Shown here piece by piece: positions 32,742 through 43,677 of a stretch of 64,000 bases of DNA. This stretch comes from Earliella scabrosa (taxonomy: Eukaryota; Basidiomycota; Agaricomycetes; Polyporales; Polyporaceae), in contig JABYQQ010000002.1 of NCBI GenBank assembly GCA_022605405.1, positions 1,798,001-1,862,000 of the forward strand, read 5' to 3'. The notes under the pieces are model-generated. The model saw nothing but the letters and a program-made list of their open reading frames with translations. It ran no database searches and was not told the origin of the DNA. A program made the position numbers and the translations under genes. Each line of letters begins with the position of its first letter. Positions within the stretch are counted from its first letter, which is position 1.

Positions 32742-35362
32742 TCAACACGAGCCGAGTTTCCACATCTTCACGTAGTCACTAAATCATTCGCGCGCACTTA
32801 GTTAGCACTACGATTCGCCCGCTTGTACTCCGAAGATATCACTCACACTCGAAGTGCACGATCCGCGTCAGAGCTCGGCCAGGTAGCAGCCCACGTATCT
32901 TGCGCCGTGGCAAAGTCGCGCATAGCGGTACTTGAGCCATCAAACCATGGTTTCCCGCCCACGTTATCCGGGAACCAGCCGCTCGTACCACCCGCAGCGA
33001 CGTCCAAGATAAGGTAGAATTCTGTCAAGCATAGTCCAACCAGTCAGTATCTGACGCCGCAAGATAACAAGCAGTCCGGCTGAAGGAACACCATAGGGGA
33101 ATCATGAAGCAGGACGCCACTATCGACGTCGCGCAGCGAGAAGCTTTGCACTCAGCCACTCACCCTGGTCAAACGGCGCCGCTGCGCCGCCGCCCTGCTG
33201 CTCCCAAATGTTCTGCACCACGACCGCGACCGACGAGCCGTTCGTGGCCGTCTGTGGATAGTTGCCCCGCTTGAAGAAGTCCTTCCCGCCTTTGCCTGTA
33301 ATCTGCAGGTTCATCATCGCTTGCAGGCGCGAGTCGACGTAAAAGCGCATCCAGTCCGGCGTCCACTCGAGGGCGTACGTGTGGAAGGCCTTGTCGTATG
33401 ACGACTGCTTCTGCCACCACCAGCCGAAGAGCTGTGTCTGCACGGTCGGGAGCACGCCGTAGTTGAGGGAGGAGCGCACGTAGTTCACGCCCTGCGCTTG
33501 ATATGCCGGACCATTTCCGCGCGACTCCAAAATCTACGGATGAGTTAGCGCACATGTACAACCCAGACAGGCCCCGCGACTTACATCGATCTCTCCGCTG
33601 AGCGGCCATGTGCCATATACGCTGTCCTTAGGTAGCATCCAGATTGCGGGCCACAGCCAGTCACCGCGAGGGAGTTTCGCCCGCACTTCGACCTTCCCGT
33701 ATGCGATTGAGACCGAGTCCTTGGTACTTATCCGTGCGGACATGACTGGCTGGATAGTCGCTCCAGTCCTCCTATCAGATGTCACGGAACACGCCGTCTA
33801 CAAAAGAGCATTGTTAACCCACTGAGCTGATGCAACGATGACGTATTCGGAGTCTGACCTTGTTGCTCGACGTGCATCCATCGAGGGTATACTCTCCACC
33901 GTCCAAGACCTTATCCCGCCCGATCGCGTCCGACGTCAGCGTCGGGAGGATATACAGCTCCCCATTGCGCACGAACAGGTTGTCGTTCGATGCCGTCGCC
34001 ATCTGGAACTCCCCGATCCCGAACCCGCTCAGCTCGACGTCGCGCGTCCACCGGTTGTTGAGGTCCAGCGAGTCAAAGTTCTCGTTGAGCACCATGCACA
34101 GGTCCGCGTCACGAAGCAGCTTCACGTCGCGGAAGTTGAAGAAGCACACCGCGACGCCGGCGCCGACGCCGAGGAGCATGACGAGGAACGTGAGCCACCA
34201 CGACGCGCGGTCGCGGCAGTCCCGCTCCTTGAGCCACGGCTTCTCGTCGTTCGAGAGCTTATGCGAGAGTCGCGAGGACGGCATCGGCGGCTTGGCCTTG
34301 CGTGGGAGCGTCGTGTGCGACGAGCTGGCTGGATACCCTGACAAGTACGAGGACACTGGCGGTGTCCAAAGCATCGAAGAGCTGGGGCGGGAGGCCGGAG
34401 AGAGGAATGCAGCCCGCATGGTCGATGCAGGACTAGAGCCGGCCCGAGTGTTGAAACCATCGTAGCCGCCTCCTACATCACCTCATGAGTACTCCGAGCC
34501 CAAGAGTCGAAGTCATCGACATACCATAGCCATGGAGCGCGTACTGGCTCCCCGTAATGGCAGCCGCCGCACTGTTCATGTAGAGCCGATCATGGCCGCT
34601 CATCGGGCTGGGCGGCGTAGCGCTGCCGTCCAGTCGCGGCGATGGCATGCCATCGCGCATGAAGGGCGCGTATGGGCGCCCGAGGTTGGTAAGGTCATCG
34701 TGGCTCGTAGCGCCATGTTCGAGAAGGCCGTACCCCAGAGTGTCACTCCCCATAGGATACGCTATTCCAAGGTAGTTCGGCGTGCTAGACGAACGCTGGT
34801 GCGGGCCTCCGCGCGCCCGACTGGCTTCCATCGAAGCGCGGCGACCCATGTCGTGCATGGGAATGTCCGGGTCTGGATCGCCGGAGGGTGAATGGTTCGG
34901 GAAGGGGAAGAAAGACCGCGGCGACCGAGCACTGCCGATGGGCGGGAAAGCGTCCCCAGCAGGCAGTCCCCCCGAGAACGGATTCGAGGGAGTGCCGAAG
35001 GGATCGGAGGAGACGCTGTAAGAGGATTCTCGAGATATAGACGGTGTGTCAGCCGTGAGGAGGACATGTTCGGTATCGGACCAAGGTTCCTTGTCAGTGG
35101 ACGAGCTTCGCTGGTGGTTCCGCTGACCCCTGCGAGTATCCGGGATACTTTGGTCGCTCGATGCGAATGGGTCTGAGTCTGCTTCGAGAAAGAAGGGGCG
35201 AGGTGGGGAGAGAGCAGTATGGTCAGTTTCAGAGGGTGAGCGATGTCGTAGTTTATCAGAGAACAGCATCGGAGGCGGCTTCTTCTTGAGTAAAGCAACA
35301 CCTTCCTTCGGCTGGTTCACGGAGAATGCCTGGATGGAGCGCGATTCTTTCTTGCTAGACAT
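32742..35362 (-). CDS. KRE6: Kre6/Skn1-type GH16 beta-glucan assembly protein
   Basis: Exons 34525-35362, 33859-34472, 33585-33797, 33164-33533, 32847-33021 and 32742-32778, every junction in phase, give 748 residues. Residues 1-375 are a Ser/Pro-rich cytosolic tail. One transmembrane helix follows (WWLTFLVMLLGVGAGVAVCF), making a type II membrane protein of the secretory pathway. The lumenal GH16-like domain contains YGKVEVRAKLPRGDWLWPAI, the active-site-type block SGEIDILESRGN (split by an intron after EID), YVRSSLNYG, HTYALEWTPDWMRFYVDSRL, FYLILDVAAGGTSGWFPDN and VDYVKMW. Kre6 and Skn1 are needed for beta-1,6-glucan in the cell wall. Length and order match the family. Confidence 0.93.
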
Positions 35363-36829
35363 GGCTGTCCAGACCTAGTTGCGTGCCACGTCAGTCTGAG
35401 AAACAAGATAGCTCCTGGGAAAGGGAACAACTGACGTGATCGAGCTTGCTGGAAAGAGAGGCTGTCACGAGTGATTGAGAGGGAGAGTTGGAAGAAGCTA
35501 GAGGAGGGGTCCTCCTTTTTCTCTCCTCACGGGCTAGATAAGCCATGAACAGAGTTGCAGGCACCGGGAGCGCACAGCAACAACGCCGCGGCGACAGGTC
35601 GCACTTTGCCCGTGTCCAGCGGTAGGCTGCCATATTGTCGTGCTAACTGATATCACCAGCATCAAAAATAGCAGGCCGACTGCGGCATGGTCCATGGGCG
35701 TAGCGCGACGACATGAACATTCGCACAAAAAGCGAGTCGACCTTGTCCAGTTTCGCCGCGTTGGGGTCGCCTTTCTTGAATATCAGGCAGCCCAACGGCG
35801 GACAGGCCCAGGCTTAGATGGGTTTACTCGCAAGACTGCTTCGTGTTGTGAACACTGAGTTCTCGGCGTGCGCCAATAAGCACACTTCGCATGAGGCGTC
35901 AGATTCAACAGATAAGCTGCAAGAGATAAGAGCCTATGTTACATAGGTTTTCCCCTGGTCCCCTGGTAGCGTACTTACTCTGAGCATGACTATTGTGAAG
36001 ATCCACAGCATCAAGTCAGAGTCATGTACTGCCGGCAGCGTCACTCCGCTCCTGAAGAAGGTACTCACGTTAAGTCAACGTCGTCTGCGACCATCTAATG
36101 GCAAGGCGGCTTCTTCGTAGATGTGAGTTGATTGAGACAGAACTTCAGGGACGTCGTGGGGGTTGACATGGACACGTCGTTGACATCAAGTGCTGCCAGC
36201 AGTGCTTGCTTGGCCGCCTCTGGTCACATTAGGCAACACAGACGCCCAAGGCAGCGCCGCAGGCGCTCACTGAGACTGCCTCTTTCTCGCACTATTAGTG
36301 TTATTCAGGTTCTAGAGGTCGAGTCTGTTACCACCCTTTCATCACTCATCTCGCCTCAACTCAAGGGAGCAGCATGGTTTTCAGCTGTGCTCCTTCCATT
36401 ACCTTTGTTCGCCCCTTCCCTCGTTTGGCAGCTCTCCGATAAATCTGATTTTGTGGCAGCCCACAAGGGCCACGACAATGAGTCCTTGAATGAGGTGGAC
36501 TTGCCAAGCGACCGTCCAGCCGCTGTCCCGTGCTGTAGGCTGTATTGTAGTTGACCGTTGTGAGCGTTGGCACTGACAGGACCTGTAGATGGTCATACAG
36601 AGGTAGGTCATACATACATCCCAGGATACTATCATGTGACGTACCGCGACCGGGTATCTATCGCGAGATCAAGAATATATGGCAAGTCGGCTTTGGGACG
36701 AGCTCGCGTAGAATCTTCTAATCCATGTCATGATATGTAGATAAGTATGTATAGGCTGCAGATCTCGTCAAGGCCGTCGTTCCCCGTCTCGTGCACCGGG
36801 AGCGTTTAGTTCGCTCTATCATCCCCATA
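35363..36829. other. Intergenic, nothing recognised
   Basis: Contains the 5' region of the Kre6-like gene (CT-rich around 35500-35530 on the minus strand). No supported gene; frames at 36132-36554 lack motifs. Confidence 0.4.
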
Positions 36830-38585
36830 CTACGCTACGACATGAGCGTTATCGCGCGAGGTCTCTGCATGACGAAGTTCCTCATAGACCCTTCGGAGAT
36901 CATCGTCGTCCTGAAACGGACCGGTCATAGTAGGACTTGCGCCCGGCGCCACGAAGCTCGGCCTGGACTCCAACTCTCGACGGTCGAGATATTCACCGCA
37001 GTTACCGGGGTCCACCCAGGAGAACGTACTTGACTGCCCGATCAGCTGCCGGTCGGCGCGGCGGAGATCAAGGATCAAGCGGCAGGTGAGGATCGCAGTC
37101 AAGCTGTAATCAGAGTCAGCTCACATTCTCTTGAAGGTTGGATGACCAGGACGATTGCACTCACATGTCGACGAAACGGGAGATGAATGCAGTCCGATCT
37201 GGTGAGATGATGGAGGGGTGCAAGACCTGATGTATCCGGTTAGATACAGCGCGACGATATACCCACCAAGTGAGATGAGTCAATTGACGCACTGAGCTAC
37301 TTGTGACCGCTATGTGCACGATGTTCACCGAGGAGAGCACCCTGGTACAAACTTATCAGTACGATGGATGATGCCGGGGGACTTGGTTGACTCACAGAAA
37401 GTAGATGGTACCTACGATTATGGCTCATTGAGTACACCACACCATTCATGAAAGAGGCGGAAAGACCTACCGTCATAGAGCAGTATACGAGTCAGGGAGA
37501 CCTTCATGTTCGCTTTGGGCAGCGACCTGTAAGTTGCATATGTTTTCCGCCACGTTACAGCGACAGCGATGAAGTCGGCGACAGCCAGAGCTCCGTGTGA
37601 CAACACGATCACTGAGAATACGCCAGAAGATTAGGGTCTAGAATGCCAAAATCAGACGTCTCGTACATCTGCGATTCGCGATGAGTGTCACAGGGAAGAG
37701 GGAGAGAAGAAATCGCGTACTGACATAACTGTGATCTGCGGCGACTGAATGAAGGGATAGTTGGTGCAATTGAAGGGAGGCGGGAGAACCTCGACTCGTC
37801 CAGGTGCTTGATTGACCTGGCATGTCGCACGATGTCAGTGCGTATGATTGTTGCTAGTACCTGTCCACTGTACCACGTACGAGTTCCGCCAAAGGGAGCA
37901 CCATCGCCAGCAGGAACGTAATGACAGCCAGCCGGAAGTTCCGCCCCGAGATAGCATAGACCCGGATCGTGGTGAACACTGGGAAGTAGGAGGAAACGAT
38001 GACGGTCAGGCCGAACGGCATTGTGTCACGCTCCTGCGACACACTCACAAGCTGCACTGCATTCCCCGACGAGTAAGAGAACGAGGACCACTCTTCCCAG
38101 TATTTGACAGCTGAGTATCGACAAATGAGAGGGGCCCAGAAGTGTCGTAAAGCGGGAGATCGGTAGTTACCTCTGTCCGTCACACAGTTCGGGCCTCGGT
38201 GCGGTCAAAGACAAATCAGAATATACACTCACCGTATTCGAGATAGGATTGAGGGTGGACAGCAGTAAGCCGAAATGTAGTATCCACCCATATCTGCTGA
38301 GCATATAGACCGTAGAGACTACGGTCAGTCTTCCCGAACCGCACCATATCAGAGCTATCTCGTCTTCTAGGGAGACTACCCATTCATATACGATCGTAGC
38401 TGCGTTGGCGCGCGATCGTCAGTGACTGTGATTGATGCAGAGTGTGGACTCACCCATGGTGACAAGACAGCAGTAGGCCAGTATGTAGCTATCACGGGCA
38501 GAGATCAGTACAGTGCCTATGGGAGCACGTCCAAAGGGACATACAGAGACTGCACGTCGGTAACTGTGTCAACAGGCGAGGCCAT
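36830..38585 (-). CDS. DUF6533 membrane protein a
   Basis: Thirteen exons: 38545-38585, 38454-38488, 38233-38399, 38171-38172, 38049-38110, 37881-37978, 37725-37816, 37667-37668, 37471-37611, 37396-37411, 37293-37341, 37165-37226 and 36830-37103. They give 346 residues. The fourth and eighth exons are only 2 nt (AG and AT), and the reading frame works only with them. Landmarks: YEWVVSLEDEIALIW (the DUF6533 hallmark), a conserved Ser-Cys-Gln after the first micro-exon, VYAISGRNFRLAVITFLLAM, PPPFNCTNYPF and HGALAVADFIAVAVTWRKTY, with about seven hydrophobic helices and a hydrophilic C-terminal tail. The function of DUF6533 proteins is unknown. Gene b is its closest relative. Confidence 0.88.
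37667..37668 (-). other. 2-nt micro-exon (AT), second of DUF6533 gene a
   Basis: Flanked by CAG on the left and GTACGA on the right in transcript sense. It completes an Ile codon and starts a Leu codon. Flanking introns are 56 and 55 nt. Confidence 0.8.
38171..38172 (-). other. 2-nt micro-exon (AG), first of DUF6533 gene a
   Basis: Context CAG|AG|GTAACT. It supplies the first two bases of a conserved Ser codon. Flanking introns are 60 nt each. Confidence 0.8.
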
Positions 38586-39585
38586 GGCGGAAATCCGGGG
38601 ATTGAAGAAGTCCAACGAACCGCAAACATGACGGCCCAATATAGGGTACTCACTGAACGCGCATATACTGAGAATGAGATCCGTTACACAACACCAATGG
38701 AGATCCCATTGCATGCGAGAATTTCAGCGCCACGCGCATGGGCCTTATCACCCCAGTAGAAGCCTCACGCTATACCACGTTGACGGTTGAAAGCCGCGCC
38801 TTGGACTTCTTGCAGGGAACAAGTCGTTCATATCATAGGGCTGTACGCGATAATCTCTCGGCGTATTCAGATGGCAGAGATACTCTGTAAGCTTAACATT
38901 CATCAGTTCGATACTGCTGTATACGATTCAAAGACTCGCCTCACAGCGTCCCGTCTAGTCTTGTTCGTGCTGTGCCTCACAGACAAAAGGCCGATACAGG
39001 AGCACGGCATCATGACGTAACGGTCGGTGCTCGGGGTCGAACTTCGTAGACCACCGATAAGTCAAGCATAGCATAGGATGTGCATCAGCAGTCCTCCGGA
39101 ATAACATGGCAGTACGGTTGGTGGCCTCAGGCGACTTGTCCAAGGCATTAGGACGAGCAGAGTTACAGTAGAGTTTGTGTGCGTGATTTGAGACTCTAGC
39201 CTGGCACTGGATGCGGAGAGGTTGATAGCAATAGTAAGTGTGGTGTCAGATGAATCACTGTCTGGGGACATGTATCTTTTGAGGAGTAGAAAGAATGAGA
39301 CATGCTAGGCAGGGTGTCACGAACGAAGGTCCCTCATTGCGGTGAACTTGAACCTCGCGTGGCCGGCCAACCGGCCCGGTACCCGGACGGACGCATTAGG
39401 CAGCTTAGACGCCCATGGTGAATTGGGACTCGATTGAACTTCGATGACAAACTCCCACACACATGCACTGCATGTCGGAGGTCTGTAGGGCGCGTAGGCC
39501 TATCGTGGGTAGTCCCACGATGTGACTATGTCACGTAGGACCGGCAATCTTATCTGTTTCCATGTCTGCCCAGGCGCGCTCACCT

Positions 39586-39610
39586 GACGTAGACACAGGC
39601 CGTGTCTACG
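39586..39610. repeat. Hairpin CGTAGACAC...GTGTCTACG
   Basis: Nine-base perfect inverted repeat with a 5-nt loop. The 15-mer GACGTAGACACAGGC recurs in the same orientation at 40006. Confidence 0.8.
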
Positions 39611-40005
39611 CCAAGTAGGTGCCTACCTAGCCTACCAATCTCCCAGGAGGCAGTTGTTGCGGGAGGAGCTATGTTACTCTCTTCCCTCACGTTGTTGTGG
39701 TGGTAGTTGGTCATGGAGGATAGGTAGAGCATGAGGAATGTGCCTCCGCATTTTTGGATATATTCATCTCCAATTGACTCCCCCAGGGGCTCATAGCTCC
39801 TGTGCCTCTAATTGGGCACACATTTCGAAGTCAATAGATTATTGTGGGACCCTTTTGACACTGGAGACTCATTGGTATTGCTATACGGAGTCTATGCAAA
39901 GCATCCCGAGAGCTGAAAGGTCCATGGGTGCCAGAGAACGTGCTTTCTGCATAACCTCTCCCCGGGGGGAGGGGGGCGTCTATGTCTGACCATGCCCTGT
40001 AGACG

Positions 40006-40032
40006 GACGTAGACACAGGCAATGTCTACGTC
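40006..40032. repeat. Hairpin GACGTAGACA...TGTCTACGTC
   Basis: Ten-base perfect inverted repeat, second copy of the 15-mer found at 39586, about 420 bp away. Confidence 0.8.
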
Positions 40033-40780
40033 GCATAGATCAGATGGTCTCTTATCTCTGTCTAGCTGATTCCATTGTGCGGGGACCTCGCTACGACAAC
40101 AAGCGTCTATGTGACGTGGCACGTGTGTCTACGTGTGTCTAGGGTGCGGGGAACCGGCTAGGCAAGACCGACCTACGAACCTCCGACATGCAGTGATGGT
40201 AGCTTTCGGCCTGTTGCCTCTACAGACTTTTACTTATGCACCACACGGTGCATGTCGCGTGGCGTTCCATCACATAGGAAATGTTGGTGCGCCATGCTGT
40301 CCGATCTCGATGGAGCCCAGGCGCTGGACCAAGCCGAGAGCTGATTGGACGGCCGAGGTCGTCGGCTCAGTCGCGCCGCCGTCGTCGTCGCTGCCCTCAT
40401 CGATGCGCTCGTCCCCCTTCTCGCCGTACTCAGCTCCCGGAGGATCTGCGTCGACTGCTTCCGCCGACTCACGCGCACCAATGGACACCGCTCGCGGCGA
40501 GAACGTTGGCTTTTTGGCTCAAACGCGCGCTCAGGACTGGGCCGGGCCGCCGGGGGAACGTTCGTGAAGCACGCAGGACGATGAGCCGATAAGTCACCCG
40601 CCATATGCAGGCCATATGCTCCCCGGGTTCTGCCCATGCAGCGCAGAACTTAGAGCGGCCATGCCCAGGCTGCCGTCGACTCACGTCGGAGCCAGTGCCT
40701 GGAGTCCGGCAGACGGCGGCGGCGGCATAAAAGACCCTTCCCCGATCCTCTAGACCCAGTTTTCGCCCCAGACTGCTACC

Positions 40781-43278
40781 ATGACCTCCCCCAACGGTCT
40801 CATCTGCTTCACAAACTGCCTGCTGCCTCAGGAGGACGGCGCACTCGTCGAGAAGGACCTCTGGATCGACGAGCGTCGCGGTGTCGTCCTCGACTCTCAG
40901 CGCACCTTCTTCCTCCGCAAGGAGAGACCAGATCGGGTCATCGACCTCGGCGGGAACATCCTCAGGTGAGTGTTCGTCCTTTGCGAGGCAGTTTTGTGGT
41001 CCAACGACCGGGATGTAGCCCTGGATTCCTCGACATCCAGATCAACGGAGCCTACAACTTCGATTTCTCGGTTTATGAAGGCGACGACGAGACCTACAGG
41101 AACGGTCTCCATCGCGTTGCGGAGAAGATAGTTGAGACGGGTGTCACCTCGTAAGTTCAAATCCACTATACGCACAACTCTTCAACTGACACTTCGGTGC
41201 GGAGGCTCCTGCCTACGATCATCGTAAGTGTCCAGTCTACAAGTTCACGCCCAAGGCTCTATTTTTCGAGAGCACATTCCCACCGGACGTCTGTGACGTG
41301 CGTAGGGGTGCACCTGCGTCCCGTACTATGCTTCCAAGGGTGCGTATCCTTGGCTTTATCGCCCTGTCGGTCGTTGGAGACGCGCTCGCTCGCACAGAAT
41401 GCTCAGCATATGTGTATGCATTCCCTTCACCCCCTTGTGGGTTGAGCGGGGTGCATGCACGTCAGATTCTGTTCTTGACCGTGGATACGTCCTTCCTTCA
41501 CTCGGGTTTGTTCATGGGCGTCGGGAGCGCATATATGCGCTCCATGTCCTATGGTATCAATGCGTATATGCACTTCGTCGACTCCGTATCCGTCTGACGG
41601 GTGTACTATGGCTAGCCCGCGGCGATGTAAATCTGGGAGCTCGCAGTTGCAGTCCCATACTGCGTGACTGTTACCACTGTTCTCGTTCTCGGTTGCCTGA
41701 GTGCGTATTTTCCCATGTAATTCACTGTTGTGGTCAGCGTACACTTCGTTCTTGCACAGCTGTTCGGCTGTCTGCATCATAGACGTACTATTACCGAGGT
41801 TCGCCCATATGCGGTCATGGCCATCTTAAACGCCCTGCACGCCCATAATTCGTTTATGTTTCAGCGCATATCTAGTGGCGTCCACGGGTGACGGGTGGAT
41901 ATACGCATCCGGATCCCATTCCTCTGCTGTCGCGTTTGCTGCTTAGTGTCGAATACGCTTACTGACCCACTTGTATTGGCACACAGACCCAGGAACGTTC
42001 GCTCTATCCGAAGCTTCTCCACCTCCTTCGCCCTTGGAGTTCTCAGACCTCGGCCACTCTGCTAGGCTGGCACGCCGAGGGCCCCTTCATCCAGTTCGCA
42101 AAGCGTGGCGCCCACGAGCCCCAGTTTCTCCTCTCCGCGAAGGAGGAGATCAAGTCCTTCGAGGAGGTTTACGGCGCGGACAATCTCGCCGTCACGGAGG
42201 ACTGGCTCATGGGTGGCGAGGCCCACGACGAGTCCGTCGGGGTTCGGGTGATCACCGCCGCCCCGGAAGTCGACGGTGTCATGGCGTCCATCGACGAGCT
42301 GACCCGTCGCGGCGTCGTCTTCTCGATCGGACACAGGTCAGCTGCGTCCAGCGTGATTTGAAGGTTCTGTCACTGACGGAATGATGCCGGCGACAGTATT
42401 GCTTCCACCGGTCTCGCGACTGCTGCCGTGCAGAGCGGCGCACGCCTGATCACCCACCTCTTCAACGCTATGCCCCAGCTGCACCACCGCGACCCCTCTA
42501 TCATCGGCCTACTCGGCGCCTCTCCCCACCTCTCCTCCCCCTCTTCCCCGCCGACGTCACCGACGTCTCCCGCCTTCAAGGTCTCGTCGCTGCACCGTGT
42601 TCCATCGGTGGTCAAGCGTGCGGCAGCTGCTCAGGGCCCCCAGGCCACGTCCGAGGCGTTCGACGACGTCCAGACGCCGCCGCAGACCCCGGTCCTGCGC
42701 GCGCAGACGGACCTTGAGGAGCTCCACCTGACGAAGGGCAAGGTCGCTGACCTGTCGTTCGAGCGGCCGTTCTACGAGATGATCGTCGACGGCATCCACT
42801 CGCACCCGAACTCCGTCCGGGTAAGTATCCACCGTCTCACATGCCCATTCTACACCAGACGCTGATTCGCGCGCACGGCCAGCTCGCGTACTCGTCGTAC
42901 CCCGACGGCTGCGTGCTCATCACAGACGCGATGAAGATCCTCGACCCGAACCTCAAGGACGGCGTGCACGAGTGGCGCGACGGCCGCAAGTTCGTCAAGA
43001 GCGGCGACAAGCTCTACCTCGAGGGCACGGACACGCTCGCCGGCTCCGTCGTCACCCTCGACAAGTGCGTCCGCAACTTCTCGCGCTTCACCGGGTGCTC
43101 GCTCGGCGAGGCGATCAAGTGCGCGACGTATAACCCGGCGAAGTGTCTCGGCATCGAGCACAAGAAGGGCACGCTCCGTCCTGGGGCGGACGCGGATCTT
43201 GTCGTGTTGGATCGCAAGGGCAAGGTCCTGAGCACTTGGGTGCGCGGGCGCGAGGTGTGGACGAAGCCCGCCAACTGA
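40781..43278 (+). CDS. nagA: N-acetylglucosamine-6-phosphate deacetylase
   Basis: Exons 40781-40965, 41019-41150, 41205-41223, 41987-42336, 42397-42820 and 42883-43278, all in phase, give 501 residues. The enzyme removes acetate from GlcNAc-6-phosphate in chitin-sugar catabolism, in the cytosol. Metal and substrate motifs in order: [62 protein letters not shown] and [15 protein letters not shown]. Two oddities: the third intron is 763 nt although the others are 50-62 nt, and about 75 Ser/Pro/Thr-rich residues (from [19 protein letters not shown] to [14 protein letters not shown]) separate IIGLLGA from FYEMIVDG. For the last intron the acceptor at 42882 is preferred; using 42858 would give a 38-nt intron and eight extra residues. 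Confidence 0.93.
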
Positions 43279-43677
43279 GCCCTTGCTTGATCTCGTCGTG
43301 CTTGGGCCCTTGAGTCTTGGTTCCTGAGTATGCGGACGCCTTGGGAGGCGTCGCGAATGTATGTTATCAGCAGCTTTACACACATGATGGAACGCAATCC
43401 ACGGACGTGGTTTGCACGCGTGTTTAGATAGAAGGCAATAGACTGACCGGTATTCATTACGTGGTCCGTATCGTACCGTAACAGACGGCAGCGGCAGCAT
43501 CAGCAATACAAATCGACTCTCCAGTCCGCGCTTTCCTTCTTTCTGAACTTCTTCTGCACGAGAACCCCCCGAAAATACATGATGCCGTCTAGTGATGCTC
43601 AAAGCAAGAACCCGTGCAACTGCTCGTACATCCCCCAGAATAGATAGAGAAAAGATCATCGTGCGTGCGGCCGTCGA
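43279..43677. other. Convergent intergenic spacer
   Basis: The 3' ends of the deacetylase and NMNAT genes face each other; nothing else recognised. Confidence 0.5.

Larger units (their letters stand above)
38586..40780. other. Intergenic, with two related hairpins
   Basis: No supported gene. An acidic minus-strand frame at 40270-40488 (GDERIDEGSDDDGGA) might be a coding exon, but nothing can be joined to it. A TATA-like CATAAAAG near 40727 precedes the deacetylase start. Confidence 0.4.
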
